In this document: positions 49,734 through 60,100 of the stretch, piece by piece | Position numbering within the stretch: position 1 is the stretch's first letter | Layout of the letters: each line of letters opens with the position of its first letter | From: UBA10646 sp046296295 | GTDB lineage: Bacteria > Bacteroidota > Bacteroidia > Chitinophagales > Chitinophagaceae | NCBI GenBank assembly: GCA_046296295.1 | Contig: JBKBLG010000002.1 | Location: 195,338-259,337 of the forward strand | DNA length: 64,000 nt | Direction of reading: 5' to 3' | Notes under the pieces: generated by a model | Seen by the model: only the letters and a program-made list of their open reading frames with translations | What the model was told of the DNA's origin: nothing | Databases searched by the model: none | Program-made: the position numbers and the translations under genes

Positions 49734-49794
49734 ACCTTACGGTAAATAATGTTCTACATGCACAAGCTACAACGCAATCATTTACGTAAGTAAA
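49734..49794. repeat. repeat copy with a degraded inverted partner
   Basis: Exact CCTTACGGTAAA at 49735-49746, followed by ATAATG, and TTTACGTAAG (49781-49790), which looks like an opposite copy that lost two bases (CG, G). Confidence 0.75.
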
Positions 49795-49810
49795 CACTAA
49801 GTTCATAACA

Positions 49811-49842
49811 AGAAAAGGCCCACAATCGTGTGGGCCTTTTCT
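49811..49842 (-). terminator. terminator of the SusCD operon (second pair)
   Basis: AGAAAAGGCCCACA / TGTGGGCCTTTTCT, 14-bp perfect stem with ATCG loop, 19 bp past the stop of the gene at 49862. Symmetric A/T runs allow both directions. Confidence 0.85.
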
Positions 49843-49861
49843 TGTTAATGCTAATAATTGA

Positions 49862-50752
49862 TTATCTATTCATTCTTACACGATATCCTGTAGCAAGAAC
49901 AAGTGAACCTGTCGCATCAGTAAGGTCAATATAGAAATCTAATTGACTTAACAAAGCGCAAGGGAAACGAACCGTGTTTGGAGCACCAGCGGTTGTTCTA
50001 ACAAAAGTAGGAACAGGCGTTGGGGTACCACCAATATTCACAGTATAAGTTTTACCTGTAGCTTGTAAAGGAATGGTGATTGTTGGAGCAGCAGGGTTAG
50101 CCCAGTTAAGATTGGCAGTAACAGCAGCCCAACCATCATTATAAATGTTAGCAATTCTGATAGTACCACTTGTGCCATTTGCATTTATTGTTGGCGTAGA
50201 TACAGTAGTGGTATAAGGGCCATACTGATTAGGAGTACCTGGCTCCTCAACTGTGTTAGGATAATCACCTACTAATTGAGCAGGGTTGATATCGCAAGTA
50301 GCTTTTATTACCAAACGGTAAGTTGAATTGTAATCAGAAGGCTGGAAATCGCTATTCGCTCTAATGCTAATAATCAATGTATCAATACGTGCAGCGTTGG
50401 CACCAGAGTACTGTGCTGGCACTGCATTGATTACTAATGAGTCGATTACACGATTAGGAGCAAGCGGTAATGCATTCGCAGTACCTGTAGCAATATTGTA
50501 GTGCGTACCAGCTACTGCACCTGTGGGTGAAGTGATGGTATAACTGATTGTACGTGCTGCTGTAGATGGCAATGTTACACCCATTGGTACAGCAAAACGA
50601 GTACCTAAAGCAACCACCAAATCACCACCTGTTTTGTTAGTGAAGTGTGCTTGCAATGGTGGTGCTAAGTAAGAATCGTATTTTTTACAACTTCCGAAAA
50701 CACCAGCTAATAAGGTAGTGGCTACGGCTAGTTTAATGAAATTAAGTTTCAT
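49862..50752 (-). CDS. lipoprotein at the SusE position
   Basis: The 296-residue protein has a lipobox (AGVFGSCKKYD, Cys22). A beta-rich domain (about 30-160: AHFTNKTGGDLVV, TISYTITSPTGAVAGTHYNI, DTLIISIRANSDF) resembles DUF1735/Calx-beta-type modules found in SusE/F-like proteins, followed by a second domain (about 160-296) with no clear match. It follows susD by 25 bp. In such loci this gene product sits on the cell surface and helps bind substrate; substrate unknown. Confidence 0.75.
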   Translation of the reverse strand: MKLNFIKLAVATTLLAGVFGSCKKYDSYLAPPLQAHFTNKTGGDLVVALGTRFAVPMGVTLPSTAARTISYTITSPTGAVAGTHYNIATGTANALPLAPNRVIDSLVINAVPAQYSGANAARIDTLIISIRANSDFQPSDYNSTYRLVIKATCDINPAQLVGDYPNTVEEPGTPNQYGPYTTTVSTPTINANGTSGTIRIANIYNDGWAAVTANLNWANPAAPTITIPLQATGKTYTVNIGGTPTPVPTFVRTTAGAPNTVRFPCALLSQLDFYIDLTDATGSLVLATGYRVRMNR

Positions 50753-50777
50753 GATTTAGGTTTTGACATTTACAAAA

Positions 50778-52202
50778 TTAGTATCCGGCGTTCTGTACCA
50801 TATTTCTGTTAGCTAATAATTCGCTAGCAGGAATTGGGAAAGTGAAACGGAAGTTACCTACAGGTAAGTTTAACCAGTTACTGTTAGCACCGCCATCAAC
50901 ATCGCGAGTATCACGAGCAACAGGTAAGCCTTTACGTTTCAAATCAAAGAAACGGAAACCTTCGAATGCTAACTCTTTGTAACGCTCTAACATGATTTCA
51001 TCGATAGCAGCCTGCCGAGAAGCAAAAGTTACAGGTGTGTAACCAGTAATGCGAGCAGCACGAAGTGTATTGATAGCATCAGCAGCACCTGTTAAATTGT
51101 TTAACTCAGCCAAAGCTTCGGCACGAATCAAATACATTTCTGCAATACGCATACACTTAGCGTCTACCACGCGGCCACCGCGAGCACTGATAAAGAACTT
51201 ATTTACGAAACGCTGTCCGGTAGCAACACCATTAGCAGGACCACCTGTACCAATGTATGCGGTTAAACGAACGTCGTTGGTACCATAAGTATCTATCAAT
51301 TTGTTAGATGGTTGAAATTGTAACGTACCATCGGTACCAGTCCAGATTGCTCCAGCGGCAGTTGATGTGTTATAACGAATACGGTATAAAACTTCACCGG
51401 TTGTATTTTGATCGTTCCAAATATTGATGAAGTTAGTACCACTTTGTAAAGGACGAACGTTAGAGTTGATTACCTCGTTGGCCAAATCGGCAGCACGCTG
51501 CCACTCACCTTTGTATAAAGCTACACGAGCTTGCAAGCCTTTAACATTGATTTGGTTTAAAACTGTATCAGAGAAAGTAGCAGGTGTTACAGCAGGCAAT
51601 AAACTTAGTGCCTGAGTGTAATCTGCTTCTATAGCAGCCAAGGTTGCGGCAACTGTATTACGAGCCGGCTGACCATCTAACGAGCTAGTAGTCATTACAG
51701 GTACACCAAGTGGATCATTGGCTGTGTAGGGGCGTGCATACCAACGTAATAATTCGAAATGGCCTGTAGCTCTTAGGGCTAACAAGTTAGCTCTGATGAT
51801 GTTCTTACGGCCTGTTTCAAAAGCGTTAGCAGCAGGTACACGATCAATGTTTGGAATTACTCGGTTACACTGATCAATCATGCTGTACATATTACCCCAT
51901 GCACTAATTACATCGCCACCACTAGTACCATCGGCATTGTATTGTAAGCGATATACGAACTGGCCTGCACCAGAATTGTTAGCACCGAAACGAACTTCGT
52001 CTGATGCTAATGCACTAACGTACATGGCACTCGTCCAACCATAACGGTTATAAGCAACGTTAGTAGCTAACTGTAAGTCGTTCACGCTAATGAAAGCGTT
52101 GTTTTCTGTAACTAGGTCGGTAGGTAAAAGATCTAGATCTTTTTTGCAACTAGCGAACGAGGCTAGCAATGCAGTACCTAACAATAGATTTCTATATTTC
52201 AT
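50778..52202 (-). CDS. SusD/RagB nutrient-binding lipoprotein (pair 2)
   Basis: The 474-residue protein has a lipoprotein signal (ALLASFASCKKDLDLLP). SusD hallmarks: LPTDLVTENNAFISVNDLQLATNVAYN, RANLLALRATGHFELLRWYARPY, a TPR-like helical core and the C-terminal IMLERYKELAFEGFRFFDLKRKG, ending with IPASELLANRNMVQNAGY. It caps the TonB-dependent SusC channel encoded upstream, with 25 bp between genes. Substrate not readable. Confidence 0.95.
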   Translation of the reverse strand: MKYRNLLLGTALLASFASCKKDLDLLPTDLVTENNAFISVNDLQLATNVAYNRYGWTSAMYVSALASDEVRFGANNSGAGQFVYRLQYNADGTSGGDVISAWGNMYSMIDQCNRVIPNIDRVPAANAFETGRKNIIRANLLALRATGHFELLRWYARPYTANDPLGVPVMTTSSLDGQPARNTVAATLAAIEADYTQALSLLPAVTPATFSDTVLNQINVKGLQARVALYKGEWQRAADLANEVINSNVRPLQSGTNFINIWNDQNTTGEVLYRIRYNTSTAAGAIWTGTDGTLQFQPSNKLIDTYGTNDVRLTAYIGTGGPANGVATGQRFVNKFFISARGGRVVDAKCMRIAEMYLIRAEALAELNNLTGAADAINTLRAARITGYTPVTFASRQAAIDEIMLERYKELAFEGFRFFDLKRKGLPVARDTRDVDGGANSNWLNLPVGNFRFTFPIPASELLANRNMVQNAGY

Positions 52203-52227
52203 AGTAATAATCGTAGTCGTTTAAGAA

Positions 52228-55200
52228 TTAGAATTTCACTTCAATACCACCAGTGATTGTACGTGGATTCGGGAACTCAGATAATGAGATGTTGTTGTTA
52301 TCTTCAGGATCGAAGCCCTTCCAGTTGGTGAAAGTCAACAAGTTGTTCGCATTAACGAAGATGCGTAAACCTTGAATAAACTTGATTTTGCTTAATACTT
52401 CACGATCTACAGTGTAAGCAATTGACACGTTACGTAATCTTAAGAAAGCGGCATCTTGAATGTACTTAGAAGTGAACTGGTTCTGTTGTGCAGGAGATTG
52501 CACAGTTGCAATATCACCTGGACGAGCCCAGAAGTTTAAGCTACGAGCTTGGTTGTAACCACTTGTTAAGAAACCTGGGTTTTCCATGAAGAACTCTAAG
52601 TTGTTATAGCGGTAAGCACCATTCTGCCAAGAGAATAAGATGTTGAAATCAAAACCCTTGTAACGTAAGCGGCTACCGAAACCACCAGTGTAAGGAGCTT
52701 GCCATGTACCGAAGGTTTGCTGACGAATACTTGCAGAGAATTGGTTAGTTACTTTACCATCCAAATCATAATATAAAGCCTGACCAGTAGCAGCATCAAC
52801 ACCAGCCCAACGAACATTGAAATGAGAACCGATAGGCATACCAACTTTGATCAACTCAGTACCTCTTTCATAAGAAGGAACACCAGCTAAATCAACAACT
52901 TGGTTTCTGTTAATGGCCCCGTTGGCAAATAATGTCCAAGTTAAATCACGCTTCTTAATTACATCGTAGTTGATTACATATTCAAAACCACGGTTACGTA
53001 ATTTACCGGCGTTTAATTCTTGAGTAGCACCATTGCCTAAACCAGCGGTAGCACTCAAAGTTTTACTTACGAATAGGTCGATAGTTTCTTTGTTATACCA
53101 CTCAATGTTACCGTAAACACGATCTTTCAAAATTGAGAAGTCGATACCTGCGTTAAAAGTATTAGTATACTCCCAACGAGCATTAGGGTTACCTACACCA
53201 GCTACAGCGATACCAGCCTGACCGTTGTTTAACGAAACTTGTGAGTAAGTAGGTAAGTAACCGAAGTCACCTAATGGGTAGTTATCTGAGTTAGCAGACT
53301 GACCATAGCTTACACGAGCTCTTAATGAATTGATCCATTTGTTATTAGCTAAGAATTTCTCCTTAGTAGCATCCCAAATGAAACCGGCAGCATAGAAATC
53401 GTTGAAACGGTTGTTTTCATTCAAGATAGAAACACCATCGTAACGATAAGTGAAGTTAAATGTATACTTCTGCTTGAAGCTATATTTAGCAGTTGCAAAA
53501 GCAGAGCTAATTTTTCTTTGACTCTTACCACCACCAACAATAGCAAATAATTGGTTAACAGCATCACCTTGTTGTGTTGCAGCAGGCGTATTTGGACGCT
53601 TAGGATCGATACCAAAACCTTGTTGACTTAATGACTTAGAAGCAGTATGGATGTATTCACCATATACAGTTACGTCGATTTCATGGTTTTGCTTGAAAGT
53701 GTTTCTATAACCAATGAAACCACGATTGGTGAACTGGAAGAAACGTGTTAAGCTTTCAGAGATTGAACCAGAACGTGTTCTGATAGCAGTTGATGTACGT
53801 GCATACACGTTGCGAGGATCACTATAAACTGTACCTTGTATTTCACGGAAGTCGATACCTACGGTACCACCAGCATAAATGTTGTCAGTGATTTTGTAAG
53901 TAGCAGTCAAGCCTACAACAGCCTTTAATTGATCGTTGTAGTTTTTATTCCAGAACATAGCATCTAATAAGTTAGGTCCAATGTTACGACCATCTAACTG
54001 AGGCGCACCACTTGCAAAAGAACCATCGGCACGGAAAGGTACGCTATATGGTACTGCTAAGCGTGTAGCTAAGAATGGGTTGGCAACAGAGTTAGAAGTA
54101 CTACTCTCTTGGAAGTTACGCTTTACATAACCTAATTGAGAACTTAACTGTAAGCTAAGTTTATCATCGCTATAATCAACGTTATTACGTAGTGTCAAAC
54201 GCTTCATGTCGCTACGGTCAATGATACCTTGCTCAGAATAGTAACCTAAGTTTGAGTAGAAGCGAGTTTTACCGGTACCACCGCTGATACCAATTTCATT
54301 ATTGCTGAAAGTACCTTGACGGAAGAAAATATCATCCCAGTTAGTATTGATACCTTTCAAGCTATCACGCTGACGATCAATAGCAGCACGTACAGCAGGT
54401 GTTCCACCAACATAGGTAGGGTTCAACTGAGATAACTGCCAACCAGGCAAGGCAGCAGCACTAGCAGGAAGGATAGTACCCAAACGCTCTTGTGCAGCTA
54501 ATAACTCTTCGCTGTTCATCATATCGTAGTTGAAAGTAGGGCGACCGGTAACACCGAACTGACCAGTATAAGTTACACGAGCCTTACCAGCACCACCACG
54601 CTTTGTAGTAGCAACAATAACGCCAGAAGCACCACGGCTACCATATAATGATTGTGCAATCGCATCTTTTAATACGTCTACACTTTCAAAATCGTTAGGG
54701 TTGATAGACTGGAATACAGCAGCTTCTACCGGAATACCATCTAAAATGTACAATGGCGTGCTACCTCCAGAAATTGACGACTGACCACGAATAGTTACGT
54801 TAGCAGCACTACCCGGCTGGCCACTACCACTTAGGATAGATACACCAGGAGCACGGCCTTGCAACATTTGGTCGAATGAACCAACAGGCACGTTTTTAAT
54901 AGCCTCCCCAGATACACGTGCTGCTGCACCGGCGTATTCTGCTTTCTTGGCCTTGTACACACCCGTTACAATTACACCTTCATTTTGGTTAATTGAAGGT
55001 TCCATTTTAACACCAAAACTGGTTGTTGAACCAATCTTAACTACCTGAGCGTTGTAACCAACAAAGGTAAACTCAAGTTCTGTAGCAGAAGCTGGTACGT
55101 TCGAAATCGTGAACGAACCATCTTTCTTGGTAACCGCAAACAGGTTTGCTTTTCTTACCAACACGGTTACACCCTCCAACGGGCTACCGTTCTCATCCGT

Positions 55201-55284
55201 CACCTTACCTGAAAGCGACTTGTTTTGTGCCCATAGCTGAACCACTAATAGGCACATGCTAAGAAGCATGAACAGTTTTCTCAT
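52228..55284 (-). CDS. SusC/RagA TonB-dependent outer-membrane transporter (pair 2)
   Basis: About 1018 residues from MRKLFMLLSM. Signal peptide ending in WAQN, a carboxypeptidase-D-like regulatory domain (about 25-100: LSGKVTDENGSPLEGVTVLV, FVGYNAQVVKIG), plug domain (VTGVYKAKKAEYAGAAARVSGEAIKNVPVGSFDQMLQGRAPGV, read in series; TIRGQSSISGGSTPLYILDGIPV) and a 22-strand barrel with an aromatic C-terminus (ITGGIEVKF). An unusual plug detail: the junction reads EGVIVTGVYKAKK rather than the common VVVGYGTQKK. Pair partner SusD follows after 25 bp. Confidence 0.95.
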   Translation of the reverse strand: MRKLFMLLSMCLLVVQLWAQNKSLSGKVTDENGSPLEGVTVLVRKANLFAVTKKDGSFTISNVPASATELEFTFVGYNAQVVKIGSTTSFGVKMEPSINQNEGVIVTGVYKAKKAEYAGAAARVSGEAIKNVPVGSFDQMLQGRAPGVSILSGSGQPGSAANVTIRGQSSISGGSTPLYILDGIPVEAAVFQSINPNDFESVDVLKDAIAQSLYGSRGASGVIVATTKRGGAGKARVTYTGQFGVTGRPTFNYDMMNSEELLAAQERLGTILPASAAALPGWQLSQLNPTYVGGTPAVRAAIDRQRDSLKGINTNWDDIFFRQGTFSNNEIGISGGTGKTRFYSNLGYYSEQGIIDRSDMKRLTLRNNVDYSDDKLSLQLSSQLGYVKRNFQESSTSNSVANPFLATRLAVPYSVPFRADGSFASGAPQLDGRNIGPNLLDAMFWNKNYNDQLKAVVGLTATYKITDNIYAGGTVGIDFREIQGTVYSDPRNVYARTSTAIRTRSGSISESLTRFFQFTNRGFIGYRNTFKQNHEIDVTVYGEYIHTASKSLSQQGFGIDPKRPNTPAATQQGDAVNQLFAIVGGGKSQRKISSAFATAKYSFKQKYTFNFTYRYDGVSILNENNRFNDFYAAGFIWDATKEKFLANNKWINSLRARVSYGQSANSDNYPLGDFGYLPTYSQVSLNNGQAGIAVAGVGNPNARWEYTNTFNAGIDFSILKDRVYGNIEWYNKETIDLFVSKTLSATAGLGNGATQELNAGKLRNRGFEYVINYDVIKKRDLTWTLFANGAINRNQVVDLAGVPSYERGTELIKVGMPIGSHFNVRWAGVDAATGQALYYDLDGKVTNQFSASIRQQTFGTWQAPYTGGFGSRLRYKGFDFNILFSWQNGAYRYNNLEFFMENPGFLTSGYNQARSLNFWARPGDIATVQSPAQQNQFTSKYIQDAAFLRLRNVSIAYTVDREVLSKIKFIQGLRIFVNANNLLTFTNWKGFDPEDNNNISLSEFPNPRTITGGIEVKF

Positions 55285-55491
55285 AAATGCTGATTTTCTT
55301 TTTGAGGTCGGCAATTTAATTAACAAAAGATTAAAAACAAGTTGTTAAGACAGAAAATAGTTCGCTATTGCTGCATCTACTGCTAAAAAAATTGAGCTTA
55401 CAACGTTTTCAATGTTAATTTTTTATCAAAAAAGCCAAGTGGTTGATGATTACTAAAAACCCTTACAATAGCTGTATACACGGCATTTCCA

Positions 55492-55581
55492 CATTTACCG
55501 TAAGGTGTATTTTATGGTTGCAACAATAAAAGCATTAAGGTTTAAAATAATTTATTTAAAATCTTTGCCTTGCGGTAAATG
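55492..55581. repeat. inverted repeat pair in the gap between SusCD loci
   Basis: TTTACCGTAAGG (55494-55505, exact) and CCTTGCGGTAAA (55568-55579, one mismatch) face each other across 62 bp in the 418-bp gap between the second SusC start (55284) and the first SusD stop (55703). Apart from these and the terminator at 55656 I see an A/T-rich stretch, presumably promoter of SusC, without a clear box. Confidence 0.88.
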
Positions 55582-55655
55582 AGGGCAAATTTTTCGGCTA
55601 GTGGTGCATTTTAGAACAAAACTAACCTGAAAAAATAGTACTGATACAACCAAAA

Positions 55656-55680
55656 AGGGCACTGCATGATGCAGTGCCCT
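55656..55680 (-). terminator. terminator of the first SusCD pair
   Basis: AGGGCACTGCA / TGCAGTGCCCT, perfect 11-bp stem with 3-nt loop, followed by TTTTTGG on the minus strand, 22 bp past the susD stop. Confidence 0.9.
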
Positions 55681-55702
55681 AAGTACAACCACATGAAAGA
55701 TA

Positions 55703-57154
55703 CTAGTTATCAGTCATTAACGGATTTAACAATAACTCGCTAGCCGGAATAGGCCAGATATATTGTTGGCTAGTGGTGGGTACAGAAGCTACGGAAGCTT
55801 TTGCTGGTAATGGTTGCAAGCGACGTGTTAAGTCGGCGCCTGCAAAACCTTCGCCCAACAACTCAATTCTACGTTCATTTAAAATTAAGTTGATGAGTTC
55901 TGCTTTTGTAGTTGGAGCGAAAGTAGTTGTTGCATCTGAACGCTGACGAACAGCATTCAACAAAGCAACAGCTCTTGCATCTACACCGGTAGCAGTTTCT
56001 GCTAATGCTTCTGCCAAGTTCAACAATACTTCTGGGTAACGAATTACCGGAGCCCAATCAATAAATGTTGAAGGAGTGGCATATTTCATCAACCAGCTTT
56101 TACCGCCAGAAGTTTGTATGAAACCTCTTCTAGCATCGGTGGCCTTCCAGTTAGCATCGGAAATGATACCGGTGCTAATTAAAGAATACTCACCGCTACC
56201 ACCGTTCAATGCAGCAGGACCATAATAAAAACCTAACTGGTTTTGTGTACCTGGTTGCTCGTTGGCAGCAAATGGCATTGATAAAATAGATTCTGTAGTA
56301 GTGAAGTTAGTATACGGGGTTCTAACATTAGCTTGCATTGTATGTGCTACGCCAGAAGCTGCTGCAAATGGTGCATTGGCACTAACAATTTTGTTAGCCT
56401 CTGTAATAACATTGTTCCACTGACCCATGCTTAAATAAACACGTGTTTTAAAAGCAATCACTGTATTACGGTGTGCTCTCGTAGTATTTAATGTAGCATC
56501 AGCATACGAAAGTGGCACGTTTGTTTCTGCAAAGTTCAAATCTTCTAAAATTTGAGCATATACCTGTGCAACAGTAGCTCTTGCTAGTGCATAGTTACCA
56601 GAACCTGTGTTAGGTGTTAAACGAAGTGGAACACCAGGTTTAGCACCATTACCATCGGCAAAAGGACGGCAGTAGAATTGTAGCAATGAGTAATAACTCA
56701 TAGCACGTAAGAAACGAGCTTCGCCTATAAAGTTATTAGACAAGGTTGGGCCTACTACAGCTGTACCTTTTTTATTCATACCATCGATAAACACGTTGGC
56801 AAGATTAATTACATAGTAGGCTTGTGACCAATGGTTTTGTACGCTATTGGTAGAGTTATTGGTGGGTGTGTATTGCCACACATCAAAACCCGTTACAACG
56901 TTAGTACGCTCATTGTTAAAGTCGCCACCACGGATATCGTTAAAAATCTGATAACGACCACCGTACATGCCATTGTTTTTGATAGCTGCATAGATAGAGC
57001 GAACGTTACCTTCGATACGGTCGCGGGTATCGTATGCCGTTAAATCTGAGATAGTATTTGTTGGAGCAGGAAACAAATCAACATCACGCTTGCAAGAAGT
57101 AAGTGACAGACCAGCCAACCCGGTTACTATCAATATTTTATTTAATTTATTCAT
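55703..57154 (-). CDS. SusD/RagB nutrient-binding lipoprotein (pair 1)
   Basis: About 483 residues from MNKLNKILIV. Lipobox LAGLSLTSCKRDVDLFP. Hallmarks: EARFLRAMSYYSLLQFYCRPFADG, a helical TPR-like core, and LILNERRIELLGEGFAGADLTRRLQPLP, ending ASELLLNPLMTDN. The C-terminal QQYIWPIPASELLLNP is the family signature. It follows its SusC by 25 bp; the terminator behind it isolates this pair from the next. Confidence 0.95.
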   Translation of the reverse strand: MNKLNKILIVTGLAGLSLTSCKRDVDLFPAPTNTISDLTAYDTRDRIEGNVRSIYAAIKNNGMYGGRYQIFNDIRGGDFNNERTNVVTGFDVWQYTPTNNSTNSVQNHWSQAYYVINLANVFIDGMNKKGTAVVGPTLSNNFIGEARFLRAMSYYSLLQFYCRPFADGNGAKPGVPLRLTPNTGSGNYALARATVAQVYAQILEDLNFAETNVPLSYADATLNTTRAHRNTVIAFKTRVYLSMGQWNNVITEANKIVSANAPFAAASGVAHTMQANVRTPYTNFTTTESILSMPFAANEQPGTQNQLGFYYGPAALNGGSGEYSLISTGIISDANWKATDARRGFIQTSGGKSWLMKYATPSTFIDWAPVIRYPEVLLNLAEALAETATGVDARAVALLNAVRQRSDATTTFAPTTKAELINLILNERRIELLGEGFAGADLTRRLQPLPAKASVASVPTTSQQYIWPIPASELLLNPLMTDN

Positions 57155-57179
57155 TTGTAGTTGCTTTTCCGTTAAGTAA

Positions 57180-60100
57180 TTAGAAACCAATGTTCAAACC
57201 AACAGTAATAGATCTTGCGTTAGCAATTGTATTTCTGTCTACGCCTGGAGCACCAGGTGTATTACCATTTGAAGAAACTTCTGGATCTGGACCAGGATAC
57301 TTAGTAAAGATAAGTAGGTTGTTACCGGCTACATAGAAGCGAGCGGTTGAAATCTTTAACTTATCAGCATACTTCGCAGGTAAGTTATAAGCAAAGGTCA
57401 TACCTCTTAACTTCAAGAAATTACCATTGAATACATTCACATCTAATGGGAAAGCTGAACCGTTTGAAATATTATCACCAAAAACCAAACGAGGAATTTC
57501 AGTAACATCGCCAGGTTTTTGCCAACGAGCCAACACATCTGTTGAGTTGTTCCAAAAACGTTGGTCACGCAAACCAGCATTTGAGCCAAAGTAGATGTTG
57601 TAACCCAATTGGTAAGTGAACAATACGTTTAATTCAAATTGCTTATAACGGAAAGTATTATCGAAACCACCAGTCCAACGAGGTATGGTATTACCATAAA
57701 CTACTGCATCTTGAGAACCTACAGCAGGAGCTGTTGTACCATCAGCATACATGAAGCGAGCTTGGCTAGGTGGTGCTACATGTTGGAAAAAAACCTGACG
57801 GCCAGCACCATTTATAAAAATTCTTCTACCAGTTGCAGGGTCAACACCAGCTGTACGTGTTACAAATAACTGACCAATTGAGTAACCGGGTCGAGTGATG
57901 TTAACACTTTCTAAGTTTGAAGTAGCAGTTAGAATTTGAGTAATACCGGGGGCCAATGAAGTTACTTCATTATGGTTGTAAGCTCCGTTAATAGAAGCTC
58001 TCCAAGTGAAGTTTTTACCACGAACCACATCAGCAGCAATCAAATACTCGAAACCTTCATTGTATAAGCTACCAATGTTGGTTGCAATAGCGTTTGGCAA
58101 ACCAGCAGAAGGTGGCTGAGGTACGTTCAAAATCAATCCGTTAACATTGTTCTTATAGTAAGCTAATTCAGCAGTAATTCTGTTGTTCAAAACACCAAAA
58201 TTCACACCGAAATCGGTTTTAGTACTAGTTTCCCAACCAAGATTGTTGTTACCTGCTTGCGCAAATGCAACTGTACCTGCACCACCGTATAAGCCTGATG
58301 TAAATTGAGAAAGTGAAGCATAGTTACCTAAACCAGAGATGTTACCTACCTTACCGTAGCTACCTCTGATTTTGAACGAACTGAAAGTTTTGCCAAAGAA
58401 TGATTGTTTCCAAAAATCTTCTTCGCTGATTTCCCAACCACCAGAAATACCATAGAAAGTACCAAACTTGCTATTAGCACCCAACTGAGAGGCGCCATCG
58501 CGGCGAATATTTGCTGCGATAAAATACTTACGATCAAAGTTATAGTTAGCACTTGCAAATTCAGAGTACAAATAATTATCAGAAATACCTAAACCAGCAG
58601 TGTTAGGTGTTGTCCAACCACCCTGTATATTGGTGAAAGCAGGATCGTTTACATTTTGACGAGATAATCCATAGCCTAAGAATTCAGTCTTTTGCTGTTC
58701 AACACCTATTAAAGCACTTACATTATGTTTTTTGAATGATTTGCTGAATTGAGCAGTGTTAGTCCAAACCCAACGCTTGGTTTTATTAAACCAGCTTTGA
58801 GCAAAACCATTGTTAGAAAAGCCCTCATTTGACAATGGATGCTGATACAATTCGTTATCAACATACACATAATCTAAGGCATACACACTCTTAAGTGTTA
58901 AGAACTCAAAAGGTTTTGCTTGAATGTATAAGTTGCTTTGCATTTGGTTGATTTCACTGTTGGAACGGTTTAAATCAAAACCTACCACCGGGTTACTAAA
59001 ACCAACTTGACCAACTAAATTGTCCATTACACCAATAAGGTTACCAGAAATGTTGTATGTACCATCATTTTTATAAGGAGCTACGTTAGGTGCAGTAATC
59101 ATAGGCACACGACCTAAACCAGTTGTGTTAAATGCCTCACCAGGTAAAGAACCAGAACTTTGTGAAGCTAGGTTCATCGTATTGGTATATTGCAACTTGG
59201 CCCCTAAGCTAATATACTTATTAGCTTTATGATCTACATTCATTAAAATACCTAAGCGCTTGAAGTCGTTTCTTCTCAAAATACCTTCTTGCTCTGTATA
59301 ACCAACAGACATGTAGTATTGTGTAGATTCGTTACCTCCACTAACACTTACTGCGTTGTTGTGCATCATACCTGTACGGTATACAACATCATACCAATTG
59401 GTATTAATGGGTTTTCCATCAGGGCCATTTGTTAAACGGAACTGATTAGTTGCTGAAAAGGCATTGGCGTTACGCAAAGCTTCGTTCTTCAACTCTGTGT
59501 ATTGGAAAGCATCTAATAACTTAGGCAATCCGAATGGCTGGTTCCAGCCAATCCAACCATCATAGCTAACTTTAGCCTTACCTCTTGAACCCTTCTTTGT
59601 AGTTACGAAAACTACACCATTAGCAGCTCTTGAACCGTAAATAGCAGTTGCAGCAGCATCTTTAGCGATATCGATACTTTCGATATCATTAGGATTGATA
59701 GCAGCTAAAGGGTTAGCCGCAGCGTTTGTACCAGAGAAATCACCAGTGAAAGTAGGCACACCATCAATTACGAATAATGGTACTGATGAAAGTGATAAAG
59801 AGTTGATACCTCTTACACGAATAACTGGTGCAGCGTTTAATACACCATTAGGAATGTTCACCTGAACACCAGCAGCTCTACCACCCAAAGCCTGATCGAA
59901 GCTCTGTACAGGTCTGTTAGCTACAGCACTACCTTTAATAGAAGCAGTGTTACCAGTGTAATCCTTCTTACGCTGTGTACCATAACCTACTACTACTACC
60001 TCGCTAAGACTTTTATCTTCTGAAGTAAGTACGATAGCCATTGGACTAGTGCCAATACTAACGCTTGTAGATTCAAAACCAACGTAAGTAACCCTGAGTT